From contig JAAYIK010000035.1 of assembly GCA_012523465.1 (NCBI GenBank), positions 62,001-126,000 of the forward strand: DNA of 64,000 nucleotides. The letters are read 5' to 3'. The notes under the pieces are model-generated. The model was not told the DNA's origin and ran no database searches. It worked only from the letters and a program-made list of their open reading frames with translations. The first letter of the stretch is position 1; each line of letters begins with the position of its first letter. The position numbers and the translations under genes are program-made. This DNA is from Lysobacteraceae bacterium. Lineage in GTDB: Bacteria > Pseudomonadota > Gammaproteobacteria > Nitrococcales > AK92. Shown in pieces: positions 53,044 through 62,121 of the stretch.

Positions 53044-54099
53044 ATGTTCATGAAGCCGACAATCCAGGCGTTGGGTGCGGCGCTGCTTTTGCTGGCCGGC
53101 AGCGCCCAGGCGGCGGTGGTGTTCCTTTATCATCGCTTTGGTGAGGACCGCTACCCCAGCACCAATGTGCGCCTGGAGCAGTTTGAGGCGCATCTGCAGC
53201 ATTTGGATGAAGCCGGCTACCAGGTCTGGCCGCTGGAACGGATCGCGCGGGCGCTGCAGCAGGGTCAGCCGCTGCCGGACCGGGTGGTCGCCATCACCAT
53301 CGACGATGCCTACGCTTCTATCTATCACGAAGCCTGGCCGCGCCTGCGAGCGCGCAACATGCCGTTCACTGTGTTCGTGGCCACCGATCCGGTCGATCAG
53401 GGGCTGTCCAACTACATGACCTGGGAGCAGATGCGAGAGATGGCGGCGCATGGCGTGCACTTCGCCAATCACTCCCGCAGCCACGCCAAGCTGCACCTGC
53501 GCCTGGCGGGGGAGAGCCGCGAAGCCTGGGCCGAACGGGTGCGCGCTGACATTCACCATGCCGAGGCCCGGCTGCGGGCCGAGCTAGGGACGGCGGTGCC
53601 AGCGGCGCCGGCGCTGTTCGCCTATCCTTACGGCGAGTACAGCGCCGAGCTGGCCGCGTTGGTGGCCGAGGAGGGCTATGTCGCCTTCGGCCAGCACAGC
53701 GGGGCGCTGGGACAGGGCTTCGACCTCACCGCGCTGCCCCGCTTCCCCATGGCGGAAGCCTATGCTGAGCTGGCCGAATTTCGGCAGAAGGCGGCGACCT
53801 TGCCGCTGCCGTTGCTGCAGCGCGAGCCGCGCGATCCCATCGTTACGCCGGCTGCCAACCCGCCCCGTTTCAGCGCCGCCTTGGGAGAGGTCGACGGCGA
53901 CCCGCGGCGCCTGGCCTGCTTCGCCAGCGGTCAGGGGGCGATGGAAGTGCGCTGGTTGGGCGAGCGGCGTTTCGCGGTGCAGGCGCAGGCGCCCTATCCG
54001 CCGGGCCGGGCGCGCTACAACTGTACGCTGCCGTCGCGCCAGCCCGGTCGCTACTACTGGTACAGCCAGCCCTGGATCATCCCTGGCGGCCGCGACTAG
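53044..54099 (+). CDS. Exported polysaccharide deacetylase (NodB-type)
   Basis: The 351-residue protein has a signal peptide (ALGAALLLLAGSAQA) and a NodB domain: AITIDDAYASIYHEAW with the metal/catalytic Asp pair, FANHSRSHAKLHL with the two metal histidines, and FAYPYGEY. The C-terminal 100 residues form a separate domain (RRLACFASGQGAMEVRWLGE) with a YYWYSQPW motif. It likely deacetylates a surface or cell-wall glycan in the periplasm. GAGGAG precedes the start. Confidence 0.9.
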   Translation: MFMKPTIQALGAALLLLAGSAQAAVVFLYHRFGEDRYPSTNVRLEQFEAHLQHLDEAGYQVWPLERIARALQQGQPLPDRVVAITIDDAYASIYHEAWPRLRARNMPFTVFVATDPVDQGLSNYMTWEQMREMAAHGVHFANHSRSHAKLHLRLAGESREAWAERVRADIHHAEARLRAELGTAVPAAPALFAYPYGEYSAELAALVAEEGYVAFGQHSGALGQGFDLTALPRFPMAEAYAELAEFRQKAATLPLPLLQREPRDPIVTPAANPPRFSAALGEVDGDPRRLACFASGQGAMEVRWLGERRFAVQAQAPYPPGRARYNCTLPSRQPGRYYWYSQPWIIPGGRD

Positions 54100-55006
54100 T
54101 CGTGCCCTGGGGCGCCAGCGTCACGCCGTCCAGCTGGTCCAGGTGGTTGCCGAGGATGAGGGCGCGGACTTCCTTGACGTAAATCTGGCCGCGCTCGGAA
54201 TAGCGTTCCAGGCCGTCCGCCAGCGCCAGCGGCTGCAGCGGCGCGCCGATGCTGCGCAAATAGGCCCGCCGCAGGCGGAGCGTGGAGTAGGCCGCACCCG
54301 TGTTGAGCGTGTGCATGTAGTTGCGCACCGAGGCCTGCAAGTCGGGGAAGACGCGCACCAGATGGGTGGCCCCGCTGGGGCGGGCCGCTGGCACGATGCC
54401 CTGGCTGCGGTCCCAGGTCCAGACGCCGAACAGGTTGCGGGCTTCGCGGGCGAAGCGTGAGGTGCCCCAGCCGCTTTCCTTGGCGGCCTGCGCTAGGGCC
54501 AGGCCGAGCGGGATCTCGTCGACCCGCAGCAGCAGCTGGCGTTGGGTTTCGGGGTCGCTCAGCTCGCCACGGACCGCGTAGCGTTTGGCCAGCGCCGCCA
54601 GCTCGTTGCGTTCCGCCTCGGTCCAATCACTGCGGGCGAGCAGCTTCTGCAGCTGGCTGCGCTCTTGTTGCAGCCGCTCATTCTCGGCCAGGATGAGCGG
54701 TGTCAGAATGGAGAAGAAGAGTGCCTTGCGGGTCGACACCGGCAGCTCGGCCAGATCCGGCGGCAGCGCCTGCACCGCCAGCCGGGGGACCGGCCCTTGC
54801 GGCGGCCAGGCATAGTCGTGCTGGGCGAACAGCGCCAGCAGCGCCTGCGAGGAAGCGGCGGTGACGGGCTTGAGCGGTGCCTGTGGCGACGGCGGTGGCA
54901 GGGCCGTGGCTGCCCAGTACAGTACCAGGCAGAGCACGATGGTCAGCGGCAGGGCGTCGACGATTACCCGCCAGCGCGGTGCAGGAGCAGGAGTCAGATT
55001 GGACAT
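54077..55006 (-). CDS. Bax-like glucosaminidase-domain protein
   Basis: The 309-residue membrane-anchored protein has one N-terminal helix (VIVDALPLTIVLCLVLYWAA), a coiled-coil (ENERLQQERSQLQKLL), and a C-terminal glucosaminidase/FlgJ-like domain with ALAQAAKESGWGTSRFAREA, NLFGVWTW and ASVRNYMHTLNT. The Glu in KESGWG is the expected catalytic residue for cutting peptidoglycan glycan strands. Its 3' end overlaps the convergent polysaccharide deacetylase gene by 23 bp. Confidence 0.9.
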   Translation of the reverse strand: MSNLTPAPAPRWRVIVDALPLTIVLCLVLYWAATALPPPSPQAPLKPVTAASSQALLALFAQHDYAWPPQGPVPRLAVQALPPDLAELPVSTRKALFFSILTPLILAENERLQQERSQLQKLLARSDWTEAERNELAALAKRYAVRGELSDPETQRQLLLRVDEIPLGLALAQAAKESGWGTSRFAREARNLFGVWTWDRSQGIVPAARPSGATHLVRVFPDLQASVRNYMHTLNTGAAYSTLRLRRAYLRSIGAPLQPLALADGLERYSERGQIYVKEVRALILGNHLDQLDGVTLAPQGTTSRGRQG

Positions 55007-55120
55007 GGAATCGTTGTTACTGACAATTTAAATAAATTCTAACATTGAGCGCGGCCGCGTGTGCAGCTGATTCCGCCGCTGCCGAGCCACGCGGCCAATA
55101 CGACGACCAGGAGGAGGGGA

Positions 55121-55990
55121 ATGACCCGCAAGATCGCCCTGATCACGGGCTGCTCCAGCGGCATTGGCCGGGAGCTGGCGCGCCAGCTGGCGGCGCAGGG
55201 ATGGTGCGTTTATGCTGGCGCGCGCCGGCCGGAGACGCTGTAGGCGCTGGCCGGCGAGCAGCTCATCCCGGTGCAGCTGGACGTCACCGCTGCGGAGCAG
55301 ATCACCCAGTGCCTGGCGCGCATCGAGCGCGAGGCGGGCCGGCTGGATCTGCTGGTCAACAACGCCGGCTACGGCGCCATGGGACCGTTGGTGGAAATGC
55401 CGCTGACCGAGCTGCGCAGACAATTCGAGACCAATGTATTCGCTCCCGTAACCATGCTCCAGGCCGCGTTGCCGCTCTTGCAACGCAGCCCTCGCGCCCT
55501 GGTGGTCAATATCGGCAGCATCTCCGGCGTCATCACCACACCCTTCTCCAGTGCCTATTGCGCCACCAAGGCAGCGCTGCACAGCCTGTCCGATGGCCTG
55601 CGCATGGAGCTGGCGCCGTTCGGGGTGCGCGTGCTGACCGTGCAGCCGGGAGCGATCCAGTCGGAGTTCGGCAACAATGCCGCCCGCAGCCTGGTCGCCA
55701 CCCTGCCGGCGAATTCCCGCTATCTGCCGCTGCGCTCCTACATTGAGGCGCGGGCGCGCGCTTCGCAGCAGCGCAGCACCCCGACCGGCCGCTTCGTGCG
55801 GGATTTGGTCAAGGCGATCCAGAGTGAGCCGCCGCCGGCCGTGCGCCGGCTCGGCAACGGCAGCACCAGCCTGCTGCTGCTCAAGCGCCTCCTGCCCACG
55901 CGCTGGCTGGATCGCCTGCTGCAACGCAAGTTCGGGCTGGACAAGCCGTTGCCTGCCGAGACGAGCGCGGCTCAGCGCGCCAGCACGTAA
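55121..55990 (+). pseudogene. Short-chain dehydrogenase with in-frame amber codon
   Basis: The frame starts MTRKIALITGCSSGIGREL (NAD(P) motif TGxxxGxG) with AGGAGGAGG upstream. It meets TAG at 55241-55243 (codon 41), then continues in the same frame with the whole rest of an SDR: LLVNNAGYGAMGPLVE, SISG, the active-site YCATK, and a normal C-terminus at 55990. A single change such as CAG to TAG explains it. Everything else is intact (289 codons), so the mutation is recent, a sequencing error, or read through by a suppressor tRNA. Confidence 0.85.
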
Positions 55991-57192
55991 CGGTCACGGC
56001 CGGCGCCAAATCCCGCCACAGCGGCCAGGCCGCAGATCAGGACGAACAGCGGGCCGGCCAGCGTCCAGTCGCCGCTCCAGTCGCGCAGCAGCCCGGTCAG
56101 CAGCGGCCCGAGCGAGGCAAGCGCATAGCCGATGCTTTGTGCCATGCCGGACAAGCGGGTGGCGGTGTGGGTGTCGGGTGCGCGCAGCACGAGGAGGGAC
56201 AGGGCAATGGCGAAGCTGCTGCCTTGCGCCAGCCCCAGTACCAGCGCCCACAACCACAGCGTCGGCAGGGGCGCGTACAGGCACCCCAGCAGGCCGGCTA
56301 GGATCAGCAGAGTGACAACCACCACGGCACAACTTTGGGTGCGGCGGCGGGTGGCTAGCAAAGGCGCGCCGAGGGCGGCTGGCGCCTGTACCAGGATGGA
56401 AAGGGAGACCGCCAGCCCGGCGGCGATCGGATCCAGGCCGCGCTCGCGCAGGATGGGGGTTAGCCAGCCGAACACGATGTAAGCCAGCGACGACTGCAGT
56501 CCCATGTAGGCGGTGACCTGCCAGGCCAGGGCATCCCGCCAGAGGGTCTGCCGGCGGCGGTCGGGGGTGAGCGCCAGGTCTCGCTTCCGGCGCAGGGCCA
56601 GCGGCAGCAGGATCAGGCCGGCCGCCAGCGCCGGCAGGGACCAGAACGCCAGCGCCCAGGACCAGCTGCCCAGCCAGCGGACCAGCGGTGGGGTTAGCCC
56701 GGTGCCGGCGGCGGCGCCGCTGCACAGCGCCATGGTGTAAAGGCCGGTCATGGAACTGGCGTGGCGCGGAAAATCCCGCTTCACCAGGGCCGGCAGCAGT
56801 ACGCCGGCAATGCCTATGCCCGCCCCGGCCAGCACCGTGCCCAGAAGCTGGCAGGGAAAGGTCGGCAGGGCGCGCACGGCGATGCCGCCGCTCAACACCA
56901 GCAGCGCGCCCAGCACGGTGCGCTCGCTGCCATGGCGCACTGCCAGGCGCGGCGTGAGCAGGCCGAACAGTCCCAGGCACAGGACCGGGATCGTGGTGAG
57001 CAGGCTAGCGGCGCCAGCGCCCATGCCGATGCCGCGCATCATCTCCGGCAGCACCGTGGAGAGGCTGGTGAGCGCTGGCCGCAGGTTGAGCGCGACCAGG
57101 ATCAAGGTCAGCACCAGCAACCAGGGCGCGCCTGGCGCGGCAGGTGCCGTATCGCGTTGTCCGGTCGTGGTGTCGGGGGTGGTCGGGGGCAT
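55972..57192 (-). CDS. MFS transporter, CynX/NimT family
   Basis: The 406-residue carrier has 12 membrane segments and the family's LILVALNLRPALTSLSTVLP at helix 1 and WLTPILRERGLDPIAAGLAV after helix 7. CynX-type carriers move small organic anions or drugs (cyanate, 2-nitroimidazole). Start MPPTTPDTTTGQRD at 57192 has AGGA 6 nt upstream; upstream codons are Pro/Arg-rich and unlikely. It is convergent with the SDR gene (19-bp overlap) and 95 bp after the amidase gene. Confidence 0.88.
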   Translation of the reverse strand: MPPTTPDTTTGQRDTAPAAPGAPWLLVLTLILVALNLRPALTSLSTVLPEMMRGIGMGAGAASLLTTIPVLCLGLFGLLTPRLAVRHGSERTVLGALLVLSGGIAVRALPTFPCQLLGTVLAGAGIGIAGVLLPALVKRDFPRHASSMTGLYTMALCSGAAAGTGLTPPLVRWLGSWSWALAFWSLPALAAGLILLPLALRRKRDLALTPDRRRQTLWRDALAWQVTAYMGLQSSLAYIVFGWLTPILRERGLDPIAAGLAVSLSILVQAPAALGAPLLATRRRTQSCAVVVVTLLILAGLLGCLYAPLPTLWLWALVLGLAQGSSFAIALSLLVLRAPDTHTATRLSGMAQSIGYALASLGPLLTGLLRDWSGDWTLAGPLFVLICGLAAVAGFGAGRDRYVLAR

Positions 57193-57287
57193 CTGTGTCC
57201 TGACTCGGACTGACGGCGGCGGGCATGGTGCCGCCGGTTCGGCACAGGGCTGTGGGAGGCGGCCCGCGCGGGGCCGCCGGCTTGGGA

Positions 57288-58712
57288 CTAGCTGGCTACT
57301 GCCGCCCTCTCCAGGTCGGGATGTCGCCGGTGCCAATCGGTGGCTTGCTGGTAGGCATGGCCGGCTCGCACCAGCAGCGGTTCCTGCAGGTCGGCGGCGA
57401 CCAGCTGGAAGCCGATGGGCAGGCCGGCGGCGGTGAAGCCGCCCGGCAGGGTGATGGTCGGGCTGCCGGACATGTTGAAAGGCGCGGTGAAGCGCACGGC
57501 GTTGTCGAGTCCGCCGGGCCGGGACAGCAGCTCGTCCAGGGCCGACAGCGTCGGGTTGCCGAAGGGATGCACCGGCACCAGCAGCAGATCAAGCCGACGG
57601 AACAGCTTGCGGAGCGCGCCGGTGAAAGCCAGCCGCTGATGATGGATCTTCATCAGTGTCATGGCATCGAGGCTGCGCCCGCCATCGATCAGGCTGGCCA
57701 GCACCGGGCCGTAGTCCGCCGCCTTGGCGGGATAGTGTTCCTCATGGGCGATTGCCGTCTCCACGCTGCAGTAAGCGGCCCAGTTCTGGTACATGGCGGC
57801 GGTGGTGGGGGGCATCGAGTATTCGACGATTTCGGCGCCGAGATCGGTGAACACCCGGCGAGCCTCGTCGATCACGCGGCAGGTGTCGGGATCGCTGACC
57901 TCATAGACATAGGTTGGATTGACGCCGATGCGCAGCCCACGCACGCCCGCGTCCAGCCCGGACAGACAGTCGGGTGCCGGCAGGTCCAGGCAGGTGGGAT
58001 CCAGGGGGTCGGGGCCAGCCATGACCTGCAGTATGGTGCCGGCATCGGCGGCGCTGCGGGTCATGGGACCAATGTGGTCCATGCTCGCCGCCAGCGCCAT
58101 CGCACCGTGACGGCTGACCAGTCCCCAGGTGGGCTTGATGCCGGTGATGCCGTTGGCGCCGGAGGGAAAGCGGATCGAGCCACCGGTGTCGGTGCCGACA
58201 GCGCCGTAGCAGAGCCCGGCGGCAGTCGCCACCCCCGAGCCGCTGGAGGAGACGCCCGGCCAGTGCTCCGGGTGCCAGGGGTTGACCGGGGCGGGCAGGC
58301 TGGGATGGTGGGCAGCGAAAGCGCCTTCCGTCATGTGCAGCTTGCCCAGCATGATGGCCCCGGCGTCGAGCAGCTTGCGCACCACCGTGGCATCGGTCTC
58401 GGGGACGTAGTCGGCCAGCATGGTCGTGCCCCAGCTGGTCGGCACTCCGCGCGTCTCGCACAGGTCCTTGATGCCGATCGGGATGCCGTGCAGGGGGCCG
58501 CGGAACTCGCCGCGCTGCATCTCGGCTTCGGCCTGCCGGGCCTGCTCGATGGCGATGTCTGCGGTGACGGTAAGATAGCTGCGTAGCCGCGGGTCGCGCC
58601 GCTCGATCCGCTCCAGCAGGTGCCGGGTGACCTCGACCGGCGACAGTTGACGGCTGCGGTAGGCGTTGGCCAGCTCCAGGATGCCGGCGTACTCCAGATT
58701 GTCCATGGTCAT
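57288..58712 (-). CDS. Amidase (amidase-signature family)
   Basis: The 474-residue enzyme starts MTMDNLEYAGILELANAYRS with AAGGAGGAG upstream. The Ser-cisSer-Lys triad is visible: the Lys in GIPIGIKDLCETRGV, cis-Ser in GVSSSGSGVATAAG, and nucleophilic Ser in GTDTGGSIRFPSGANG. It hydrolyses an amide, releasing ammonia and a carboxylate; the substrate is unknown. GatA-type function is unlikely because no GatB/C genes are present. It may work with the downstream CynX-type carrier. Confidence 0.92.
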   Translation of the reverse strand: MTMDNLEYAGILELANAYRSRQLSPVEVTRHLLERIERRDPRLRSYLTVTADIAIEQARQAEAEMQRGEFRGPLHGIPIGIKDLCETRGVPTSWGTTMLADYVPETDATVVRKLLDAGAIMLGKLHMTEGAFAAHHPSLPAPVNPWHPEHWPGVSSSGSGVATAAGLCYGAVGTDTGGSIRFPSGANGITGIKPTWGLVSRHGAMALAASMDHIGPMTRSAADAGTILQVMAGPDPLDPTCLDLPAPDCLSGLDAGVRGLRIGVNPTYVYEVSDPDTCRVIDEARRVFTDLGAEIVEYSMPPTTAAMYQNWAAYCSVETAIAHEEHYPAKAADYGPVLASLIDGGRSLDAMTLMKIHHQRLAFTGALRKLFRRLDLLLVPVHPFGNPTLSALDELLSRPGGLDNAVRFTAPFNMSGSPTITLPGGFTAAGLPIGFQLVAADLQEPLLVRAGHAYQQATDWHRRHPDLERAAVAS

Positions 58713-58822
58713 GGTCGCTCTCCTCCTTCCTTGAAGTGGGGTGCACCTTGAAGCATAGTCGAGCCGCCGAAGAAGGCGGCGCCAGCAGCCGCTCACAACA
58801 CGACGATGGAGGAGGAGCCAGG

Positions 58823-59284
58823 ATGCGGACCGCAACCAGCGATGCGGCCCGGGAGACCATGCTGCGGCGGGTGCGGGAGAGCTTCGCGCGACAGGGACTG
58901 ATGCGCCATCTGGGCGCCGAGCTGAGCTTGGTGCAGCCGGGGGAGGTGCGCATCCGCGTGCCGTTCCGCGAGGAGCTTACCCAGCAGCACGGGTTTTTTC
59001 ACGCCGGCGCCACCAGCGCCATTGCCGATACGGCCGGCGGCTATGCCGGCTTTACCCTGTTCCCCGAGAACAGCTCCGTGCTCACGGTGGAGTTCAAGAT
59101 CAACCTGCTCGCGCCGGCGCAGGGCGACTATCTGGAAGCGGTGGGCAAGGTGGTGCGCTCGGGACGCACCCTCACCGTCTGCCAGCTTGAGGTGTACGGG
59201 GTAAGCGACGGGGAGCGCACCTTGGTGGCGCTGGGCCAGCAGACGCTGATCTGCATGCACGGTAAGCTGGACAGGCGGGATTGA
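58823..59284 (+). CDS. PaaI-family hotdog thioesterase
   Basis: The 153-residue protein starts MRTATSDAARETM with GGAGGAG upstream of 58823. The hotdog signatures are VRIRVPFREELTQQHGFFHA followed by GATSAIADTAGGYAGF, with the catalytic-type acidic residue in AIADTAGG, and LTVEFKINLLAPAQGDYLEA. It hydrolyses an acyl- or aryl-CoA. It is divergent from the amidase gene. Confidence 0.9.
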   Translation: MRTATSDAARETMLRRVRESFARQGLMRHLGAELSLVQPGEVRIRVPFREELTQQHGFFHAGATSAIADTAGGYAGFTLFPENSSVLTVEFKINLLAPAQGDYLEAVGKVVRSGRTLTVCQLEVYGVSDGERTLVALGQQTLICMHGKLDRRD

Positions 59285-59440
59285 TCAGCGCTGGCGCAAT
59301 CGTCGCTGATGCCTGGCCCGCGTATTCATAACCTCCCGCGGCTTACTTCACGGTGCCGGCAGACTCGGCGCGCAGCGGGGCGAATGAAGGGTCTTGCCGA
59401 ATCCGATGGCCGCGCTTGCGGCCACGCCGGGCGACAGGAT

Positions 59441-59944
59441 TCAGGGACAAAGCCGCCGGTACATTTCGTCCGAGTAGCTGACCTTTTCCACCCGCATGGT
59501 AGCTTCCGGCTGGTCCTTGTCGAAGAAGACCCGCTCCATCAGGGTGCAATTCAGGAGATTGGACCAGGTTTTCACGCCCTCGGCGGACGTGTTGTAGAAG
59601 GTATACAGGTAGTATTCGACGATGATCTGGTCGTCCTGACGGATGGTGCGAGCGTTGCCGTCGAAGACGGTAAACACGTTCACCGGCGCCCGGACGTAGC
59701 TCCAAGGGCGGAAAGGGCTTTTGGTTTGCTGGGTGGAAACGATGACGGCATCGTCGGGCAGCAGGCTGGCCTTGAACTCGTACCAGCTGTAGTCGTAGTA
59801 GGCGAGATACCAGAACATCGCCAAGCTGGCCGCTATCGGTATCAGCCCCTTCGGTATCCGGTTCCGCGACAGCTTGCGTAGGGCGAACATGATGCCGCCA
59901 GCGCTGACGCCCACGATCACCACGGCGATGAGGTGCCAGATCAT
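59441..59944 (-). CDS. Small two-helix membrane protein downstream of the Na+ symporter
   Basis: The 167-residue protein starts MIWHLIAVVIVGVSAGGIMF with GGGAG 6 nt upstream. Two N-terminal membrane segments are followed by a soluble domain (AVIVSTQQTKSPFRPWSYVR, QIIVEYYLYTFYNTSAEGVK). No family function is known. A strong terminator at 59975-60013 separates it from the symporter gene, so it needs its own promoter or read-through. Confidence 0.75.
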   Translation of the reverse strand: MIWHLIAVVIVGVSAGGIMFALRKLSRNRIPKGLIPIAASLAMFWYLAYYDYSWYEFKASLLPDDAVIVSTQQTKSPFRPWSYVRAPVNVFTVFDGNARTIRQDDQIIVEYYLYTFYNTSAEGVKTWSNLLNCTLMERVFFDKDQPEATMRVEKVSYSDEMYRRLCP

Positions 59945-59974
59945 GAGAACTCCCGTTCGTTGCAGGCTTCCGTC

Positions 59975-60013
59975 AAAAATAAAGAAAGTGGGCTTTCCGA
60001 AGAAAGCCCACTT
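59975..60013 (-). terminator. Intrinsic terminator after the SSS symporter gene
   Basis: On the minus strand a perfect 12-bp stem (59986-59997 with 60002-60013) closed by a TTCG tetraloop is followed by a T-rich run. It is a textbook rho-independent terminator starting 24 nt after the symporter stop. Confidence 0.95.
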
Positions 60014-60036
60014 GCAGCGAAAGGCAAGGCAACTGC

Positions 60037-61800
60037 TTAGTTGACCGCAGCAGGCTTGGCGGTCGGATAGCGCACCCGAGCCACCATCTGCTGGATTTCC
60101 CGAGTCGGGGCGGTGGTCGACAGCGACACAATGGTGCCGACGATGAAGTTGGCGATGGCGCCGATCACGCCCACCGACAGCGGGGAGATGCCCAGGATCC
60201 AGTGCTCCGGCGTGTTCGGGAACAGCGCCGTGCCCGGAATGAAGAAGAAGCCCAGGTAGGTGAAGATGTAACCGATGGTGACGATGGCGCCGGCGATCAT
60301 GCCCGCGATCGCGCCCTTGCTGTTCATGCGCTTGTTGAAGATGCCCTGCACGATGCAGGGGAACAGCGTGGCCGCGGCCATGCCGAAGGCGAGTGCCACC
60401 GTCTGCGCTGCGAAGCCTGGTGGATTGAGGCCCAGCCAGGTGGCGACGATGATCGCGCCGGTCATCGAGATGCGGGCGTACAGCATCTCCTGCTTGTCGG
60501 AGAGGTTTGGCAACAGCGTATTCTTCAGCAGGTCGTGACTGATTGCCGAGGATATCGCAAGTAGCAGGCCGGATGCCGTCGACAGCGCGGCCGCGATGCC
60601 GCCCGCTGCCATCAGGCCGATTAGCCACGGCGGCATGTTGGCGATCTCGGGCAGGGCTAGCACCAGGATGTCGTTGTTGACGGTAAGCTCGTTGCCCGCC
60701 CAGCCGCGCTCGGCCGCCGTGGTGCTGGCGAAGGTCTCGTTGCCGGCGTTGTAGAACTGGATGCGGCCGTCACCGTTCTTGTCCTCAAACTTGAGAAGAC
60801 CGGTGACCTCCCAGTTCTTGAACCACTCCGGACGCTCTTCGTACACCAGCGGCTCTTCGACGCCACCCGGATAGACGGTCTCCAGCAGGTTCAGGCGGGA
60901 CATCGCCGCCAGTGCCGGCACGGTGGTGTAGAAGGTGGCGATGAACAGCAACGCCCAACCCGCCGACCAGCGCGCCTGCCGGATGTTCGGTACCGTGAAG
61001 AAGCGAATGATGATGTGGGGCAGGCCCGCGGTGCCGACCATCAGCGTCAGGGTGAACAGGAACATGTTCCACTTGTTGTCGACGTCCGCGGTGTAATCCT
61101 GGAAGCCCAGGTCGCGGACCACCTGGTCGAGCTTCTGCAGCAACGGCATGCCGGAAGCGGCGTGCTTGCCGAACAGGCCGGTCTGCGGCAGGAAGTGACC
61201 GGTCATCATCAACGACAGATAGATGGCCGGAATCGTGAACGCCAGGATCAGCACGACATACTGGGCGACCTGGGTGTAGGTCACGCCCTTCATGCCGCCC
61301 AGCACGGCATACACGAACACCACCGCCGCCGAGATGATCAGGCCGGTCTCGACGCTCACCTCGAGGAAGCGGGCGAAGGCCACGCCGGCGCCGGTCATCT
61401 GCCCGATGACGTAGGTCAGGGAAATGACGATCAGGCACAGCACCGCCACCACGCGGGCTGATTTGCTGACATAGCGCTTGCCGACGAAGTCCGGCACGGT
61501 GTAGGTGCCAAAGCGACGCAGGTACGGCGCGAGCAGGGTGGCGAGCAGCACATAGCCGCCGGTCCAGCCCATGATGAAGGACGAGTTGACGTAGCCGACC
61601 GAGATCAGGCCTGCGACCGAGATGAAGGACGCCGCCGACAGCCAGTCCGCGGCTGTGGCCGCGCCGTTCACCACCGGGTTGACCTCGCCGCCGGCGATGT
61701 AGAACTCGCGGGTGGAACGGGCGCGCGACCAGATGGCGATCGCGAGATAAAGCGCGAATGAGCCCATGACGAAGATGAAGTTGATTGCAAATTGGCTCAT
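60037..61800 (-). CDS. Sodium:solute symporter, VC_2705-type large subunit
   Basis: The 587-residue protein has about 13 membrane segments and SSS features: STREFYIAGGEVNPVVNGAA, AADWLSAASFISVAG, TVPDFVGKRY and ASGLLLAISSAISHDLLKN. This subfamily pairs with a DUF4212 small subunit and is related to acetate/monocarboxylate carriers such as ActP. A soluble loop at about 305-375 contains DKNGDGRIQF (residues 340-349), which looks like an EF-hand calcium loop. It lies 3 bp after the DUF4212 gene. Confidence 0.92.
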   Translation of the reverse strand: MSQFAINFIFVMGSFALYLAIAIWSRARSTREFYIAGGEVNPVVNGAATAADWLSAASFISVAGLISVGYVNSSFIMGWTGGYVLLATLLAPYLRRFGTYTVPDFVGKRYVSKSARVVAVLCLIVISLTYVIGQMTGAGVAFARFLEVSVETGLIISAAVVFVYAVLGGMKGVTYTQVAQYVVLILAFTIPAIYLSLMMTGHFLPQTGLFGKHAASGMPLLQKLDQVVRDLGFQDYTADVDNKWNMFLFTLTLMVGTAGLPHIIIRFFTVPNIRQARWSAGWALLFIATFYTTVPALAAMSRLNLLETVYPGGVEEPLVYEERPEWFKNWEVTGLLKFEDKNGDGRIQFYNAGNETFASTTAAERGWAGNELTVNNDILVLALPEIANMPPWLIGLMAAGGIAAALSTASGLLLAISSAISHDLLKNTLLPNLSDKQEMLYARISMTGAIIVATWLGLNPPGFAAQTVALAFGMAAATLFPCIVQGIFNKRMNSKGAIAGMIAGAIVTIGYIFTYLGFFFIPGTALFPNTPEHWILGISPLSVGVIGAIANFIVGTIVSLSTTAPTREIQQMVARVRYPTAKPAAVN

Positions 61801-61803
61801 CGC

Positions 61804-62121
61804 TTATTCCTCCATGCCGAATTCTTCGTCGAGCTTGTTCATGCGCCAGGAGTAGAAGAACACCAGCGCGACGAAGGTCAGGACGGAACCCTGCTGAGCG
61901 AACCAGAAGCCGAGGTCGGCGCCGCCGACCTTGATCCCCATCAGCAGCGGACGCAGCAGGAGGCCGCAGCCATAGGACACGATCGCCCAGATGGTGAGGG
62001 TGATGACGATGAGGCGTAGGTTGAAGCGCCAGTACTTGAGGTCGCGTTCGCTGACTTCGATGAGCGGAGCTTGAGCAGTCTTGTCGTTGGGCGCGACGCT
62101 GCCAGTCAGTTCGTTAGCCAT
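61804..62121 (-). CDS. DUF4212 small subunit of the Na+:solute symporter
   Basis: The 105-residue protein has two membrane segments: one in LRLIVITLTIWAIVSYGCGL and one in FWFAQQGSVLTFVALVFFYS. The family signature YWRFNLRL and the C-terminal YSWRMNKLDEEFGMEE are present. AGGAGGAGG precedes ATG 62121. It is co-transcribed with the large subunit. Confidence 0.92.
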   Translation of the reverse strand: MANELTGSVAPNDKTAQAPLIEVSERDLKYWRFNLRLIVITLTIWAIVSYGCGLLLRPLLMGIKVGGADLGFWFAQQGSVLTFVALVFFYSWRMNKLDEEFGMEE

